A stretch of DNA of 64,000 nucleotides from Pseudoruegeria sp. HB172150. GTDB taxonomy: Bacteria > Pseudomonadota > Alphaproteobacteria > Rhodobacterales > Rhodobacteraceae. The DNA lies in assembly GCF_013184805.1 (NCBI RefSeq), contig NZ_JAATNG010000005.1, positions 186,001-250,000 of the forward strand, in the 5' to 3' direction. Shown here piece after piece: positions 1-8,606 of this stretch. A program made the position numbers and the translations under genes. Within the stretch, counting starts at the first letter, position 1. Each line of letters starts with the position of its first letter. The notes beneath the pieces were generated by a model. That model saw only the letters and a list, made by a program, of their open reading frames with translations, was not told the origin of the DNA and searched no databases.

Positions 1-54
1 ATCGACGGTACCTGGGACGAGTCGGTCGGGGTCAGCCTGAGCCTGGATTTCTGA
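1..54 (+). CDS. C-terminal end of an outer-membrane-type protein (5' truncated)
   Basis: Only the last 17 codons and a TGA stop lie in the window. The tail reads IDGTWDESVGVSLSLDF. It alternates polar and hydrophobic residues and ends in phenylalanine, the usual C-terminal signature of an outer-membrane beta-barrel strand recognised by the BAM machinery. A strong hairpin terminator follows, which supports this being a real gene end. The family cannot be named from so little sequence. Confidence 0.6.
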   Translation: MDGTWDESVGVSLSLDF

Positions 55-95
55 GCTGGCCGCGGTTGATCGGCCGCAGTTTTTGAGCATTGACG

Positions 96-130
96 GGCGC
101 GCCGGATGGTTTCCGGCGCGCCTTGCTTTT
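96..130 (+). terminator. Rho-independent terminator
   Basis: There is a perfect 11-bp GC-rich stem (96-106 with 112-122) and a 5-nt loop. TTGCTTTT follows. It is placed to end transcription of the gene that stops at 54. Confidence 0.8.
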
Positions 131-206
131 CAGGGGTGCGGCAGGGGCTACGCGATGCGGGCTCCTTCAGAGCAACCAGCGTTAGCTCAAGCCATTAGCG
201 GCTGAC

Positions 207-546
207 TCAGGTAAAGCGGACCAGCAGGACGATCGCGGTGATCGCGCAGAGGATGCCGAGCGCTTCGCGCAGTCCGATCGTCTCGCCGAAAAACACCGCG
301 CCGATGGCGCAGAGGGCGAGCAGACTGAACATCGTGTAGGCGACGCCGGCCTGGGCCAGCGAGATGTGCCGCATGGCGAGGAACCACGCGATGGCCGAGA
401 CGGCGTAAAGGACGGTACCGGCGGCGACATGGGGGGAGGGGAGGCCGTGGCCCTTTTCGGCGGCGAGCTTGAGGATGGTGTCGCCGAGGATGACGATCAG
501 GGCACAGGCCAGGGCGAACAGATAGCCGGCTGAATTCTGCAACATG
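207..546 (-). CDS. Small four-helix DMT/EamA-like (SMR-type) transporter
   Basis: This is an integral membrane protein of about 112 residues with four hydrophobic segments, the size of small multidrug resistance or single-EamA proteins. The motif FGETIGLREALGILCAI near the C-terminus matches the GE-x-L-x-x-x-x-x-LG pattern that closes DMT-superfamily repeats. Such proteins usually act as dimeric drug/metabolite exporters or as halves of flippases; the substrate is unknown. I chose the ATG at 546 because AAAGG lies 8 nt upstream; an in-frame GTG three codons earlier (554) is possible but has poor ribosome-binding spacing. It stands alone, transcribed away from the next gene. Confidence 0.8.
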
Positions 547-763
547 GGGGGCACCTTTCAGGAAATGCACAGGTCTTGGAAATCAGTTTCGAATAATTCC
601 GTAAGGATACCAGAAAACACCCGAAAAGACAACGGAATCGGGATGTTAGGCGACCGCTTGCCTTCGGTGCGGGCAGGCTTGGACAAGTGGTTTGACGCGC
701 TAGGTTTTCTGGAAAGGGAGCGGAAGTGGCACCGTTCCCGGAAAGGCCGATAAGGAGCGAAAG

Positions 764-1036
764 ATGGAAGAGTTTCTGGGGGCCCTCGGGACGCTGGCGG
801 TGATCCTGATGGCGGTTGTGGGGTTGCTGGCAGGATGGATTGCCGGCCTGATCGCGGGCAGAAACATGTTGCTTTACATGGTGCTGGGGGTCGTCGGCGC
901 CTTTGTGCTGCCGTTCCTGCTGGCGCTGGCAGGGCTGGGGGCGCTGGCCGCCTACGGGGTGGTGATGATCCTGATCGTGGCGGCGATAGGGGCCGTGTTC
1001 GTGCTGCTGGTGGGCAAGCTGCTGTTCGACCGGTAG
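764..1036 (+). CDS. GlsB/YeaQ/YmgE-like small membrane protein
   Basis: This 90-residue, very hydrophobic protein has three predicted helices. The pattern GLLAGWIAGLIAGRN followed by LGVVGAFVLP resembles the transglycosylase-associated GlsB/YeaQ/YmgE family of stress-associated inner-membrane proteins, whose biochemical role is not established. The start is well supported by AAGGAG about 8 nt upstream of the ATG. The gene converges on the DUF1344 gene, with a GC-rich hairpin between the two stops. Confidence 0.7.
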   Translation: MEEFLGALGTLAVILMAVVGLLAGWIAGLIAGRNMLLYMVLGVVGAFVLPFLLALAGLGALAAYGVVMILIVAAIGAVFVLLVGKLLFDR

Positions 1037-1040
1037 CAGG

Positions 1041-1062
1041 CGGGCGGGAGCGGTCCCGCCCG
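1041..1062. terminator. GC hairpin between convergent genes
   Basis: A perfect 9-bp stem CGGGCGGGA/TCCCGCCCG with a 4-nt loop lies five bases after the stop of the upstream gene and 14 bases from the stop of the opposing gene. It has no T-tract, so a bidirectional barrier role is inferred from position. Confidence 0.5.
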
Positions 1063-1076
1063 GCCGCAACTTCGGA

Positions 1077-1349
1077 TCAGCCGCCGGTGCCGGGGCGTGC
1101 CTCGGTCCGCAGCACGGTGAGGATCTTGCCCCAGCCGTTGTCGGAGTTCGTGACATAGGTGATCGCCACCGCGTCGCCGGGCTGGATGCTGGCGGGCATG
1201 GTGACGCTGGCGGGCAGGTACCAGACGGTGTTGTCGGTGAAGGTCAGCTGGTTGGTGGCCGCGTCATAGGCGGCGACGGTTCCGGTGGTCTGGTCCGCGA
1301 ACGCGGGACCGGCGAGCACCAGCAGGGACGCGGCGAGAATTGCGCGCAT
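1077..1349 (-). CDS. DUF1344-like exported protein
   Basis: This 90-residue protein has a clear Sec signal peptide (MRAILAASLLVLAGPAFA, about 18 residues). It is followed by a small domain with GTVAAYDAATNQLTFTDNT and a PGDAVAITY segment. The order of a GTV-x-x-x-D start, a T-x-x-L/F-x-DG-like hairpin and a PGD-x-V-x-V-x-Y strand is that of DUF1344, a small beta-barrel found mainly in alphaproteobacteria. Function is unknown; it probably resides in the periplasm. A longer frame extends upstream, but the signal peptide fixes the ATG at 1349. Confidence 0.7.
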   Translation of the reverse strand: MRAILAASLLVLAGPAFADQTTGTVAAYDAATNQLTFTDNTVWYLPASVTMPASIQPGDAVAITYVTNSDNGWGKILTVLRTEARPGTGG

Positions 1350-1971
1350 GATGTTGTCTCGGAAGAGGGGGTGGCCCTGGGGGAAACCCTTGCGGCGGCC
1401 GTGCGGAGCCTCGCGCCCCGGCTGGCGGTGAATATGGGGCAGGTGCCCGAGTCGGACAAGGGGCATGCTTGGCGGCAGGCGGTGGCGGGGCCTCGGTGTT
1501 GCTTGCCAGTGTGGAAAAGACCGCGATGCGTGCAAGCACGCACCCTACGGAGGGCGACGCTGGCTGGCTTGATCCGTTTTCGGTTGCGTGGCTGGCTGTC
1601 TGGCTGGGCGTGCGCCTGGCGGGATGGCTCGCTGCGACCGAAAGCGGATCTGGCTTGCTTTCGCGTCTTGGGGATGGATAGCGCGGAACCGGGAGGGGTG
1701 TAAAGCTGAAAGTGTAGGGAAATCAAGTAGTTGAGTAGTTTTGTCGGGTTTGGGTTTGGAGTGGGTAATCGGGAGTGGGCACTTCGCTTTGACTTGGCCC
1801 AATTCATTATACCTTTCTTAGGGATCACCTGTCCCCATGAATGGTTGAGGCAGGTCACTTTCGCCGCGCAAATTGTTGGTCTCTTGCTCGTACTAAAAAA
1901 CCTCAAAAAGCGTCTCGATTATTGAGCATGGAGGAGTAAGACTTTCAAAAAAAAATTGAAAAAGGGCCGGC
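1350..1971. other. Intergenic region; no gene recognised
   Basis: Base composition shifts from GC-rich to clearly AT-richer at about 1690. Open frames here, such as a 64-codon frame at 1731-1925, have no recognisable domain and no good ribosome-binding site, and the reading frames over 1370-1700 look like random GC-rich frames. The AT-rich right part leads into the two small genes that follow and probably carries their promoter. Confidence 0.5.
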
Positions 1972-2217
1972 ATGGACGAGGGAATTCGAAGAATTTTAAA
2001 TGGAAATCTGGAACGCTTGCCAGTTGGGGCTGTGTTCACTCTGCGCGAACTCATGGGTGAATTATGGCCACCCTACCAAGAGGTTGGAAGGCTACGCGCT
2101 TTGGGGAGATGTTTTCACGAGATGGTCGATCGAGGAGAATTTGGGGTAGTTGTGTTCGTCCGCATACGACCAAATGGACGTGAAAACGAGTTCAGAAAGG
2201 AAGGGGAACTAAATTGA
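1972..2217 (+). CDS. Small protein, DUF1413-like (tentative)
   Basis: This 81-residue soluble protein has the core LPVGAVFTLRELMGELW, then RLRALGRCFHEMVDRGEFG. The pattern (LP-x-G-x-x-F-x-L-x-x-L, then R-x-x-LG-x-x-F-x-x-x-V) resembles the DUF1413 group of small proteins, which have no known role; this link is from memory and tentative. The codon composition is AT-richer than the neighbours. It overlaps the next ORF by 4 nt (TTGA), so the two are probably translationally coupled. With no mobility genes nearby, recent acquisition is only an inference from composition. Confidence 0.55.
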   Translation: MDEGIRRILNGNLERLPVGAVFTLRELMGELWPPYQEVGRLRALGRCFHEMVDRGEFGVVVFVRIRPNGRENEFRKEGELN

Positions 2218-2486
2218 AGATTGAAGCTGAAGCACGCTACCGAAGAACCGGATTGACCCATAAATTGATCGATAGGGGCTTAAATAATCGCGACATCTGC
2301 GTGTCCGAAGACGCAGGTTTGGAAATTGATTTCGCAGTGAATGTCGCTCAGGGGATGACCGGAGACTACAAAATGACTGTGACTCTGACAAACGAGGAGG
2401 CTTTGCTAATAGCGCAACGAGCCTTATCCGCGAACTTAGAGGCACGATTAATACGTGAAGGGATCGAATTCGATCCCTTCCTTTAA
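2214..2486 (+). CDS. Hypothetical small protein coupled to the upstream ORF
   Basis: This 90-residue protein starts at a TTG that overlaps the upstream stop codon. A strong purine-rich ribosome-binding region (AGGAAGGGG) sits just upstream, which supports the unusual start. The sequence has no signal peptide or membrane segment. A central VTLTNEEALLIAQRAL segment looks like a helix following a beta strand. I do not recognise the family. The last codons are part of a 22-bp perfect palindrome. Confidence 0.55.
   Translation: MKIEAEARYRRTGLTHKLIDRGLNNRDICVSEDAGLEIDFAVNVAQGMTGDYKMTVTLTNEEALLIAQRALSANLEARLIREGIEFDPFL
2458..2479. terminator. 22-bp perfect palindrome, possible bidirectional terminator
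   Basis: The sequence is an uninterrupted inverted repeat with half-site AAGGGATCGAA. It covers the 3' end of the 2214-2486 ORF and lies 14 bp beyond the uvrB stop on the other strand. CCTTT follows on the plus strand. A 22-bp protein-binding palindrome is the alternative. Confidence 0.45.
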
Positions 2487-2492
2487 AATGCG

Positions 2493-4688
2493 TTAAAGTT
2501 TTCGCCGCTTCACATTCCCCCCACGCTGCCCGGCCCGACCCGCTGTGCTCCGCCCCCGCGTTCCGACGGCGGCTTCCGCCGCCGCCTCGACCGCCGACTG
2601 GCGCGCAAGGGGGTCGTCGTGAACGGCGAGGTCGACCGCTTCCAGACGCTTGATCTCGTCGCGGAGCCGTGCGGCTTCCTCGAATTCGAGGTTCTCGGCG
2701 GCCTTGCGCATTTCGACGCGGAGGCCGTCGAGATGGGCCTGCAGGTTGGCGCCGACGAGGGGCTTGTCGACCTTGGCCGTCACGCGGGACATGTCGGTGT
2801 CGCCCTTGTAGAGGCCGGCGAGGACATCCTCGACGTTCTTGCGCACCGTCTCGGGGGTGATGCCGTGTTCCACGTTGTAGGCCATCTGCTTTTCGCGGCG
2901 GCGGTTGGTTTCGCCGAGCGCGCGCTCCATCGAGCCGGTGATGCGGTCGGCATACATGATGACGCGGCCATCAGCGTTGCGGGCGGCGCGGCCGATGGTC
3001 TGGATCAGCGAGGTCTCTGACCGCAGGAAGCCTTCCTTGTCGGCGTCGAGGATGGCGACGAGGCCGCATTCGGGAATGTCGAGCCCCTCGCGCAGAAGGT
3101 TGATGCCGACCAGCACGTCGAAGGCGCCGAGGCGGAGGTCGCGCAGGATCTCGATCCGTTCGAGCGTGTCGATGTCTGAATGCATGTAGCGGACCTTGAT
3201 GCCCTGCTCGTGCAGGTATTCGGTCAGGTCCTCTGCCATGCGCTTGGTCAGCGTGGTGACGAGGGTGCGGTAGCCGGCATCGGCGACCTTGCGCACCTCA
3301 TCCAGGAGGTCGTCGACCTGCATCTCGACCGGGCGGATTTCGACCTGCGGGTCTAGGAGGCCGGTGGGGCGGATGACCTGTTCGGTGAAGACGCCGCCGG
3401 TCTGTTCCAGTTCCCAGCTGCCGGGGGTGGCGGAGACGTAGACCGACTGCGGGCGCATCGCGTCCCATTCCTCGAATTTGAGGGGGCGGTTGTCCATGCA
3501 GGAGGGCAGGCGGAAGCCGTGTTCGGCCAGCGTGAACTTGCGCCGGTAGTCGCCCTTGTACATGCCGCCGATCTGCGGGACCGAGACGTGGGATTCATCG
3601 CAGAAGACGAGGGCATCGTCGGGGATGAATTCGAACAGGGTAGGGGGCGGTTCGCCGGGGGCGCGGCCGGTGAGGTAGCGCGAGTAATTCTCGATCCCGT
3701 TGCAGACGCCGGTGGCCTCCAGCATCTCGAGGTCGAAGTTCGTGCGCTGTTCGAGGCGCTGCGCCTCCAGCAGCTTGCCCTCGCCGACGAGCTGGTCGAG
3801 GCGCTGGCGCAGCTCTTTCTTGATGCCGATAATGGCCTGCTGCATCGTCGGGCGCGGCGTGACGTAGTGCGAGTTGGCGTAGACGCGGATGCGATCGAAC
3901 GTGTCGGTCTTTTCGCCGGTGAGCGGGTCGAATTCGGTGATCGCCTCCAGCTCCTCACCGAAGAAGGACAGGCGCCAGGCGCGGTCCTCGAGGTGGGCGG
4001 GGAAGATTTCGAGGACGTCGCCGCGGACCCGGAACGAGCCGCGCTGGAACGCCTGGTCGTTGCGGCGGTAGGCCTGGGCCACGAGATCGGCCATGACGGC
4101 GCGCTGGTCGTAGGACTTGCCTACATGCAGGTCCTGGGTCATCGCGCCGTAGGTTTCGACCGAGCCGATGCCGTAGATGCAGGAGACCGAAGCGACGATG
4201 ATGACGTCGTCGCGTTCCAGAAGCGCCCGGGTGGCCGAGTGGCGCATCCGGTCGATCTGTTCGTTGATCTGCGATTCCTTTTCTATGTAGGTGTCGGAGC
4301 GCGGAACGTAGGCCTCTGGCTGGTAATAGTCGTAATAGGAAACAAAGTACTCGACGGCGTTGTCGGGGAAGAAGCCCTTGAACTCGCCATATAGTTGTGC
4401 CGCTAATGTTTTGTTCGGCGCGAGGATGATCGCCGGGCGCTGGGTCTCCTCGATCACCTTGGCCATGGTGTAGGTCTTGCCGGTTCCGGTGGCGCCGAGC
4501 AGGACCTGATCGCGTTCGCCGCCTTTGACGCCCGTCGAAAGCTCTGCGATGGCGGTGGGCTGGTCCCCCGCCGGCAGGAATTCCGTCTGCATTATGATGC
4601 GCTTACCGCCTTCGAGCTTCTCTCGCTCGCGGACATCCGCAGCGGGCGCGTGCAGAATCGGCATCTGGTCGGGACGGTTGTTGTGCAT
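2493..4688 (-). CDS. uvrB: Excinuclease ABC subunit B
   Basis: This 731-residue protein is the damage-verifying helicase subunit of UvrABC nucleotide excision repair. All signature elements are visible. The Walker A loop is GATGTGKT (about residue 65), and the beta-hairpin region follows with [20 protein letters not shown]. The DEAD-type box is CDESH near residue 368. Helicase motif [11 protein letters not shown] follows. The C-terminal UVR helical hairpin, with [15 protein letters not shown] at about residue 685, binds UvrC. A short Ala/Arg-rich tail follows, as is common in alphaproteobacteria. The start is the first ATG of the frame; the conserved core begins at about residue 34. The gene is monocistronic and transcribed leftward. 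A partial SOS-like motif lies about 36 bp upstream of the start codon. Confidence 0.98.
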   Translation of the reverse strand: MHNNRPDQMPILHAPAADVREREKLEGGKRIIMQTEFLPAGDQPTAIAELSTGVKGGERDQVLLGATGTGKTYTMAKVIEETQRPAIILAPNKTLAAQLYGEFKGFFPDNAVEYFVSYYDYYQPEAYVPRSDTYIEKESQINEQIDRMRHSATRALLERDDVIIVASVSCIYGIGSVETYGAMTQDLHVGKSYDQRAVMADLVAQAYRRNDQAFQRGSFRVRGDVLEIFPAHLEDRAWRLSFFGEELEAITEFDPLTGEKTDTFDRIRVYANSHYVTPRPTMQQAIIGIKKELRQRLDQLVGEGKLLEAQRLEQRTNFDLEMLEATGVCNGIENYSRYLTGRAPGEPPPTLFEFIPDDALVFCDESHVSVPQIGGMYKGDYRRKFTLAEHGFRLPSCMDNRPLKFEEWDAMRPQSVYVSATPGSWELEQTGGVFTEQVIRPTGLLDPQVEIRPVEMQVDDLLDEVRKVADAGYRTLVTTLTKRMAEDLTEYLHEQGIKVRYMHSDIDTLERIEILRDLRLGAFDVLVGINLLREGLDIPECGLVAILDADKEGFLRSETSLIQTIGRAARNADGRVIMYADRITGSMERALGETNRRREKQMAYNVEHGITPETVRKNVEDVLAGLYKGDTDMSRVTAKVDKPLVGANLQAHLDGLRVEMRKAAENLEFEEAARLRDEIKRLEAVDLAVHDDPLARQSAVEAAAEAAVGTRGRSTAGRAGQRGGNVKRRKL

Positions 4689-4723
4689 GGCAGAGAATCC
4701 GGGCAGCGGCAGGCTCTACAATT

Positions 4724-4738
4724 GTACTGCATTCGTTC
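4724..4738 (-). promoter_or_regulatory. Possible LexA (SOS) box upstream of uvrB
   Basis: The alphaproteobacterial SOS box is a direct repeat GTTC-N7-GTTC. Here GTAC-N7-GTTC is found, 7 of 8 specified bases with the correct spacing, 36 bp before the uvrB start codon. uvrB is an SOS gene in many bacteria. A single mismatch makes this tentative. Confidence 0.4.
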
Positions 4739-4926
4739 CGCTTCAACCCCCGACCCCTGACAACATGCAGTCAGCAATCAGGTTGTTCGGGTGCGGAGGA
4801 TTGCCGGACCGCCGTCTCTATACAGCGAAGAATCGCCGTCGGCGGAGTCTCGCTCAACCCAAGGTTTAATTTTTGTTGCGAGTCGCGCGGCCAGCCCCTA
4901 CCTTTGTAGGTGCAAGCAGCAGACCA

Positions 4927-4988
4927 GGCTGCCGGTCGCGCGCGTTGCACCCACCCCACCCCTCATATCGCGCGCGCGACCGGCAGCC
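4927..4988. repeat. Perfect 18-bp inverted repeat with 26-nt spacer
   Basis: The left arm GGCTGCCGGTCGCGCGCG (4927-4944) is the exact reverse complement of the right arm at 4971-4988. No T-tract flanks either side, so it does not look like a simple terminator. It would form a very stable hairpin in the 5' leader of the NDUFS4-like gene, or a bipartite operator. Confidence 0.75.
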
Positions 4989-5100
4989 TACCCTTCCCCC
5001 AAGGATCACAGATGGACATCGCCGCAGATGCGGTGAATTGCGCGGTTGCGCCGGCGGACCGTTCTCTGTCATATCGGCCAGAGACGACAGGAGACCGCCC

Positions 5101-5412
5101 ATGCCCGCGCGCATCTACAAGCCTGCCCGCAATGCGATGCAGTCCGGCACCGCCAAGACCCGCGACTGGGTGCTGGAATATTCCGCCGATCACGCGCGCG
5201 AGGTCGATCCGCTGATGGGCTGGACCTCCTCGTCGGACACCCAGGCACAGGTGCGGATCCGGTTCTCCAGCAAGGAAGCGGCTCTGGAATATGCCGAGGA
5301 ACACGGCATCGACGCCCAGGTCCTGGAGCCGCAGAAGCGCAAGCCCAACATCCGCGCGCGCGGCTATGGCGAAAACTTCGCCACCGACCGGCGCGGGGCG
5401 TGGACGCACTGA
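5101..5412 (+). CDS. NADH dehydrogenase accessory subunit, NDUFS4-like (ETC complex I)
   Basis: This 103-residue soluble protein starts with [16 protein letters not shown] and contains TRDWVLEY, then [12 protein letters not shown], a QVRIRF strand, EEHGID, and a C-terminal ARGYGENFA with a positively charged approach. This is the order of conserved blocks in the ETC complex I subunit family, the bacterial homologue of mitochondrial NDUFS4 (18 kDa), a supernumerary subunit that stabilises the NADH-oxidising arm of complex I. AGGAG lies 8-10 nt before the ATG. The longer frame upstream lacks the conserved sequence. It precedes a tRNA-Arg gene. Confidence 0.9.
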   Translation: MPARIYKPARNAMQSGTAKTRDWVLEYSADHAREVDPLMGWTSSSDTQAQVRIRFSSKEAALEYAEEHGIDAQVLEPQKRKPNIRARGYGENFATDRRGAWTH

Positions 5413-5467
5413 GACCCGTCATTGCGGCTTGATCTGCGGGGCGCGCTGGCGCAGAAACGCGGCGAGC

Positions 5468-5544
5468 GGCCCCTTAGCTCAACTGGATAGAGCAGCTGAC
5501 TTCTAATCAGCAGGTTCCGGGTTCGAGTCCTGGAGGGGTCGCCA
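5468..5544 (+). tRNA. tRNA-Arg (anticodon TCT)
   Basis: The cloverleaf folds by eye. The acceptor stem GGCCCCT pairs with AGGGGTC (one G-U pair). The D-arm is GCTC...GAGC. The anticodon stem GCTGA/TCAGC holds the loop CTTCTAA, giving anticodon TCT (reads AGA). The T-arm carries TTCGAGT. The discriminator base is G and the CCA end is encoded. Confidence 0.95.
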
Positions 5545-5582
5545 GTTGAATCGATTGAAATAGGTGGGCATCGACTCGAACG

Positions 5583-6143
5583 TTACTCACCGGACGGTGC
5601 CGCCGGACGCATGGTGGCGACAAGTTCTCCGACCTTGATGCCGAACTTGCGGAATTCGCTTCGGTTCAGGATCGTGCCATTCTCGGTCAGGTAGAGCCAG
5701 TCGTCGACGTCCAGCGTGTGGCCGCCTGAATTCTCAGGCAGAACGATGCGGTATCGCAGATTGATCGTGGCGCCGGAGATCCGGCCGGTGGCCTTGCCGA
5801 TGATATCGTCCGCTTCGGCGGTGAGGTTGCCGTTCTCTCCCAGCGTCAGGGTCCACTTGCGGGCCTGGGTGGAGCCGTTGGCGTAGGTGAAATCTTCTGT
5901 CAGTGTACCGTTTGCGCCGTCCCAGCTGCCTTCCATCCGGGCCACGAACCGGTTCACGGCGCGCCCGGTGGGTCCGAAGATCACCCCTTCGGAGAGGATC
6001 GGTCCAGAGAGGTGCTCGGTCACGGAGAATGTGGGCGACGTGTCCGCGTAATTGTCTGCGGACTGGGCGCGGAAGCTGAAGAACAGGTTGCGCGCGGCAA
6101 TTCCGAGAAGGACGATCAGCAGGATGGCTGTCAGAATTTTCAT
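5583..6143 (-). CDS. DUF3833 family protein
   Basis: This 186-residue protein has an N-terminal hydrophobic anchor (residues 3-17) and a beta-rich domain. Blocks EHLSGPILSEGVIF, FVARMEGSWDG, LTEDFTYANGS, ADDIIGKATG and DDWLYLTENGTILNRS are the hallmarks of DUF3833. Members sit in conserved clusters with CFA-like methyltransferases, DUF1365, FAD amine oxidases and ECF sigma factors, as here. No lipobox cysteine is visible, so it is probably anchored by the N-terminal helix facing the periplasm. It is the last gene of the leftward operon, three bases after the MFS gene. Its function is unknown; a role in handling modified membrane lipids is inferred from context. Confidence 0.85.
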   Translation of the reverse strand: MKILTAILLIVLLGIAARNLFFSFRAQSADNYADTSPTFSVTEHLSGPILSEGVIFGPTGRAVNRFVARMEGSWDGANGTLTEDFTYANGSTQARKWTLTLGENGNLTAEADDIIGKATGRISGATINLRYRIVLPENSGGHTLDVDDWLYLTENGTILNRSEFRKFGIKVGELVATMRPAAPSGE

Positions 6144-6146
6144 GGC

Positions 6147-7421
6147 TCACTCCTCGGTGGGAAGGGTCAGGACAAAGCCGATCGCGACCAGTTTCAGCAG
6201 GCAGGGAAGAATGGCGTAAGCGGCGTTAAGGGCGGCAAGGCTTTCGGGCGTGTTCGCCTCCCCCGGGGCGAAGCCGAAGGCGCCGAGTGCCGGGAGGACG
6301 AGGAAGGCGGCGAGGGCGAGGCCGAGCTTGCCGGCAACGGACCAGATGCCGAAGCCTTCGCCCGCGTTCAGGCCGGCGCGGGTCAGCGCGATGGAGAACA
6401 TGGCCGGCAAAAGCACGAGGTCGGCGCCTGTAGCGGCGCCGGAGGCGACGCAGATGACGGCGAAACCCAGGGACGCGCCGGTGGGCAGGAAGGCGGCACC
6501 GATGAATCCGGCGACGGCCAGCGGCATCGCGATCAGCAGGGTCGCGCGTGCGCCGATGCGATGGGCGGCCGCGTTCCAGGCCGGAACGCTAAGCCCGGCG
6601 GCGAGGAAGAACAGGATGAGGAAGGGTCCGGCGCGGCCCTGCAGTTGCAGGCGGTCTTCGACGAAGAAGACGAACAGGGTAGAGGTGATCGCGACGGGCA
6701 GGTTGTTGATCAGGGCGAGGGCCAGCAGGCGCAGCCCGCCGGAACCGGCGAGATCCGGCAGGGACAGGCGGCGGCCGGGTTGCGCGGGGCGCTTCCACAA
6801 TGGAAGGGTGGCGAGGCCGACAATTACCGAGACGGCGCAGAGCAGGAGACCGAAGGCGGGATACCCGGAACCGTCCGCGCCGATGGCAGCGAGGGCTGAC
6901 GGTGCGGCGGCGGCGAGCACAACGCCGGCGAGCATGCCCGTTTCGCGCCAGGCGGCAATGGACATCAGCGCGCCCGCCTCGGGCTCGGCGGCGAGAGAGG
7001 CGCTGCGGCCGTAGAGAAGGATCATGCCCAGGCTGTAGGCGGAAAAGAGCAGGATGAGCGTGGCGGTCAGGCGAAGCGCGGTGGACTGGCCTGGCTCGAT
7101 GAAGAAAAGCAGTGGGAAACCCGCCGCGAGGCCGAGTGCCGCCAGCAGGCCGAAGACCGTCTGCGCGCGCGGCCACCGGTCTATCATCCAGCCGATGAAC
7201 GGGTCCTGCACCAGGTCGACGACGCGGATTGCCAGCAGGATGGTTCCCACCGCGCCCAGCCCCAGCCCCAGTTCCACGGAGGCGAAACGCGGCAGGTGGA
7301 TATATAGCGGGATACCCGCTGCCGCCAGCATCAGGGCGTACAGGCTGACCCGCAGATTGATCATTGGCGGCGGCGCAGTCTGTGCGCCGCCCGACGGTGC
7401 AGTGGCTGCGGCGGTTTTCAC
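6147..7421 (-). CDS. MFS transporter of the GPH (MelB-like) type
   Basis: This 424-residue polytopic membrane protein has about twelve hydrophobic segments. The early motif VVDLVQDPFIGWMIDRW corresponds to the D-x-x-x-DP-x-x-G-x-x-x-D cation-coupling region typical of glycoside-pentoside-hexuronide symporters and relatives. It lies between the CFA-like methyltransferase (24 nt gap) and DUF3833 (3 nt gap), so it is part of the same operon. In homologous RpoE-ChrR clusters an MFS protein of this kind accompanies lipid-modification genes; here a lipid or lipid precursor is a more likely cargo than a sugar, which is inference. The start shown is a GTG; an ATG at 7364 is an alternative. Confidence 0.85.
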   Translation of the reverse strand: MKTAAATAPSGGAQTAPPPMINLRVSLYALMLAAAGIPLYIHLPRFASVELGLGLGAVGTILLAIRVVDLVQDPFIGWMIDRWPRAQTVFGLLAALGLAAGFPLLFFIEPGQSTALRLTATLILLFSAYSLGMILLYGRSASLAAEPEAGALMSIAAWRETGMLAGVVLAAAAPSALAAIGADGSGYPAFGLLLCAVSVIVGLATLPLWKRPAQPGRRLSLPDLAGSGGLRLLALALINNLPVAITSTLFVFFVEDRLQLQGRAGPFLILFFLAAGLSVPAWNAAAHRIGARATLLIAMPLAVAGFIGAAFLPTGASLGFAVICVASGAATGADLVLLPAMFSIALTRAGLNAGEGFGIWSVAGKLGLALAAFLVLPALGAFGFAPGEANTPESLAALNAAYAILPCLLKLVAIGFVLTLPTEE

Positions 7422-7445
7422 CTGCGCGAACCTCGGCCACAGGGT

Positions 7446-8606
7446 TCAGGCATGGGCCAGTTCCACCTGCACGATGTCGGTATGACCGATCGCGAAAGAG
7501 GCGGCGCAGCTTTCAAGGTAATAGCGCCAGTTGCGGAAGAACGCATCGTCATGGCCAAGCGCCCGGATCGCCGGTTTCTTTGCGCACAGCCGATCCGCCC
7601 AGATCCGGCAGGTGCGCCCGTAATCCTGCCCGAAAGCGAAACTGTCGTTGACCTTCAGCCCCGCCGCCCGTGCCTGTTCGGCGATGTTGCGGTCGGACAG
7701 CAGCATGCCACCCGGGAAGACGTATTTGCGGATGTAGTCGGAGGAGGACCGATAATTGTCGAAGAACGCGTCCGACACGGTGATCGCCTGAACCATCGCG
7801 CGGCCGCCTTCGGCCAGACGGTTCTTGAGCGTGGCGAAATACATCGGCCAGTAGCGTTGGCCCACGGCCTCCACCATTTCGATGGAGACGAGGTTGTCGT
7901 ACCTGCCCCCTGTGTCGCGGTAGTCGCAGAGGCGGATGTCGGCGCGTCCGTCCAGCCGTGCGGCGGCGTAGCCGTGCTGGCTGGGCGAGATGGTGACGCC
8001 GGTCACGTTGCGCCCATCCTCGGCGGCATGCTCGGCGAAGCCGCCCCAGCCGCAGCCGATCTCGAGCACGCGCTCGCCTTCGGTCAGGCGTGACAGGATG
8101 CGGTCGTTCTTGCGGCGTTGCGCGGTTGACAGGTCGTCGGCCCCGTCCTGGAACAGCGCCGAGGAATAGGTCATGCCGTCGTCCAGCCAGAGCTGATAGA
8201 ACTCGTTGCCGACATCGTAATGCGCGCGGATGTTCCGCCGCGCGCCGCGCCGGGAATTGGCGCGCAGTAGGGTGTCGATCAGCCGGTTGCGGACGATGTT
8301 CAGCATGTTGCCGCTGTCATAGCTGCCCATCCGTTCTCGGTTGCGCATGGCCAGTGTGATCAGCCCCTCGACGGAGGATGTGTCCCAGTACCCCTGGACA
8401 TAGCTCTCGCCCAGCCCGATCTGGCCGTGAGCCGCGATTGCCGACACGGCCGACCAGTCGCGGATGTCCATGTCCGTTTCCGGTCCGGTGCTGCCGAAGT
8501 GATGGATCTCTCCTTCCGGGGTGCGCAGTGTCAGCTGCCCCTCGGAGATCCGCTCACAGGTCTGCAGGAATTCCGATTTCAGCCGGCGGTCTGCGATATG
8601 CCGCAT
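7446..8606 (-). CDS. Cyclopropane-fatty-acid-synthase-like SAM methyltransferase
   Basis: This 386-residue protein is a class I SAM-dependent methyltransferase. SAM motif I is LEIGCGWGGFAEHAAE (about residue 170). The family-specific blocks ARRNIRAHYDVGNEFYQLWLD, MTYSSALF, SIEMVEAVG, YIRKYVFPGG and NWRYYL match bacterial CFA synthases acting on the double bond of phospholipid acyl chains at the inner membrane. In Rhodobacter sphaeroides RpoE-ChrR regulon genes, including a CFA-like methylase, have been linked to methylated furan fatty acids, so this enzyme may methylate without closing a cyclopropane ring. The start overlaps the upstream FAD gene by 53 bp. Confidence 0.93.
   Translation of the reverse strand: MRHIADRRLKSEFLQTCERISEGQLTLRTPEGEIHHFGSTGPETDMDIRDWSAVSAIAAHGQIGLGESYVQGYWDTSSVEGLITLAMRNRERMGSYDSGNMLNIVRNRLIDTLLRANSRRGARRNIRAHYDVGNEFYQLWLDDGMTYSSALFQDGADDLSTAQRRKNDRILSRLTEGERVLEIGCGWGGFAEHAAEDGRNVTGVTISPSQHGYAAARLDGRADIRLCDYRDTGGRYDNLVSIEMVEAVGQRYWPMYFATLKNRLAEGGRAMVQAITVSDAFFDNYRSSSDYIRKYVFPGGMLLSDRNIAEQARAAGLKVNDSFAFGQDYGRTCRIWADRLCAKKPAIRALGHDDAFFRNWRYYLESCAASFAIGHTDIVQVELAHA

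Larger units (their letters stand above)
4689..5100. other. Intergenic region upstream of uvrB and of the NDUFS4-like gene
   Basis: This 412-bp divergent spacer holds the possible SOS box (4724-4738) and a long perfect inverted repeat (4927-4988). No ORF in it has coding character. It probably contains both divergent promoters. Confidence 0.6.

Noticed and set aside
1731-1925. 64-codon plus-strand ORF
   Set aside because: No ribosome-binding site, no recognisable fold, and it lies in a composition transition.
3519-4394. 291-codon open frame on the plus strand
   Set aside because: It lies antisense inside uvrB, which has every family motif; the frame is open because of GC bias.
5468-5544. 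tRNA-Arg as an integration site of a genomic island
   Set aside because: No integrase gene or direct repeat of the tRNA 3' end is found nearby.
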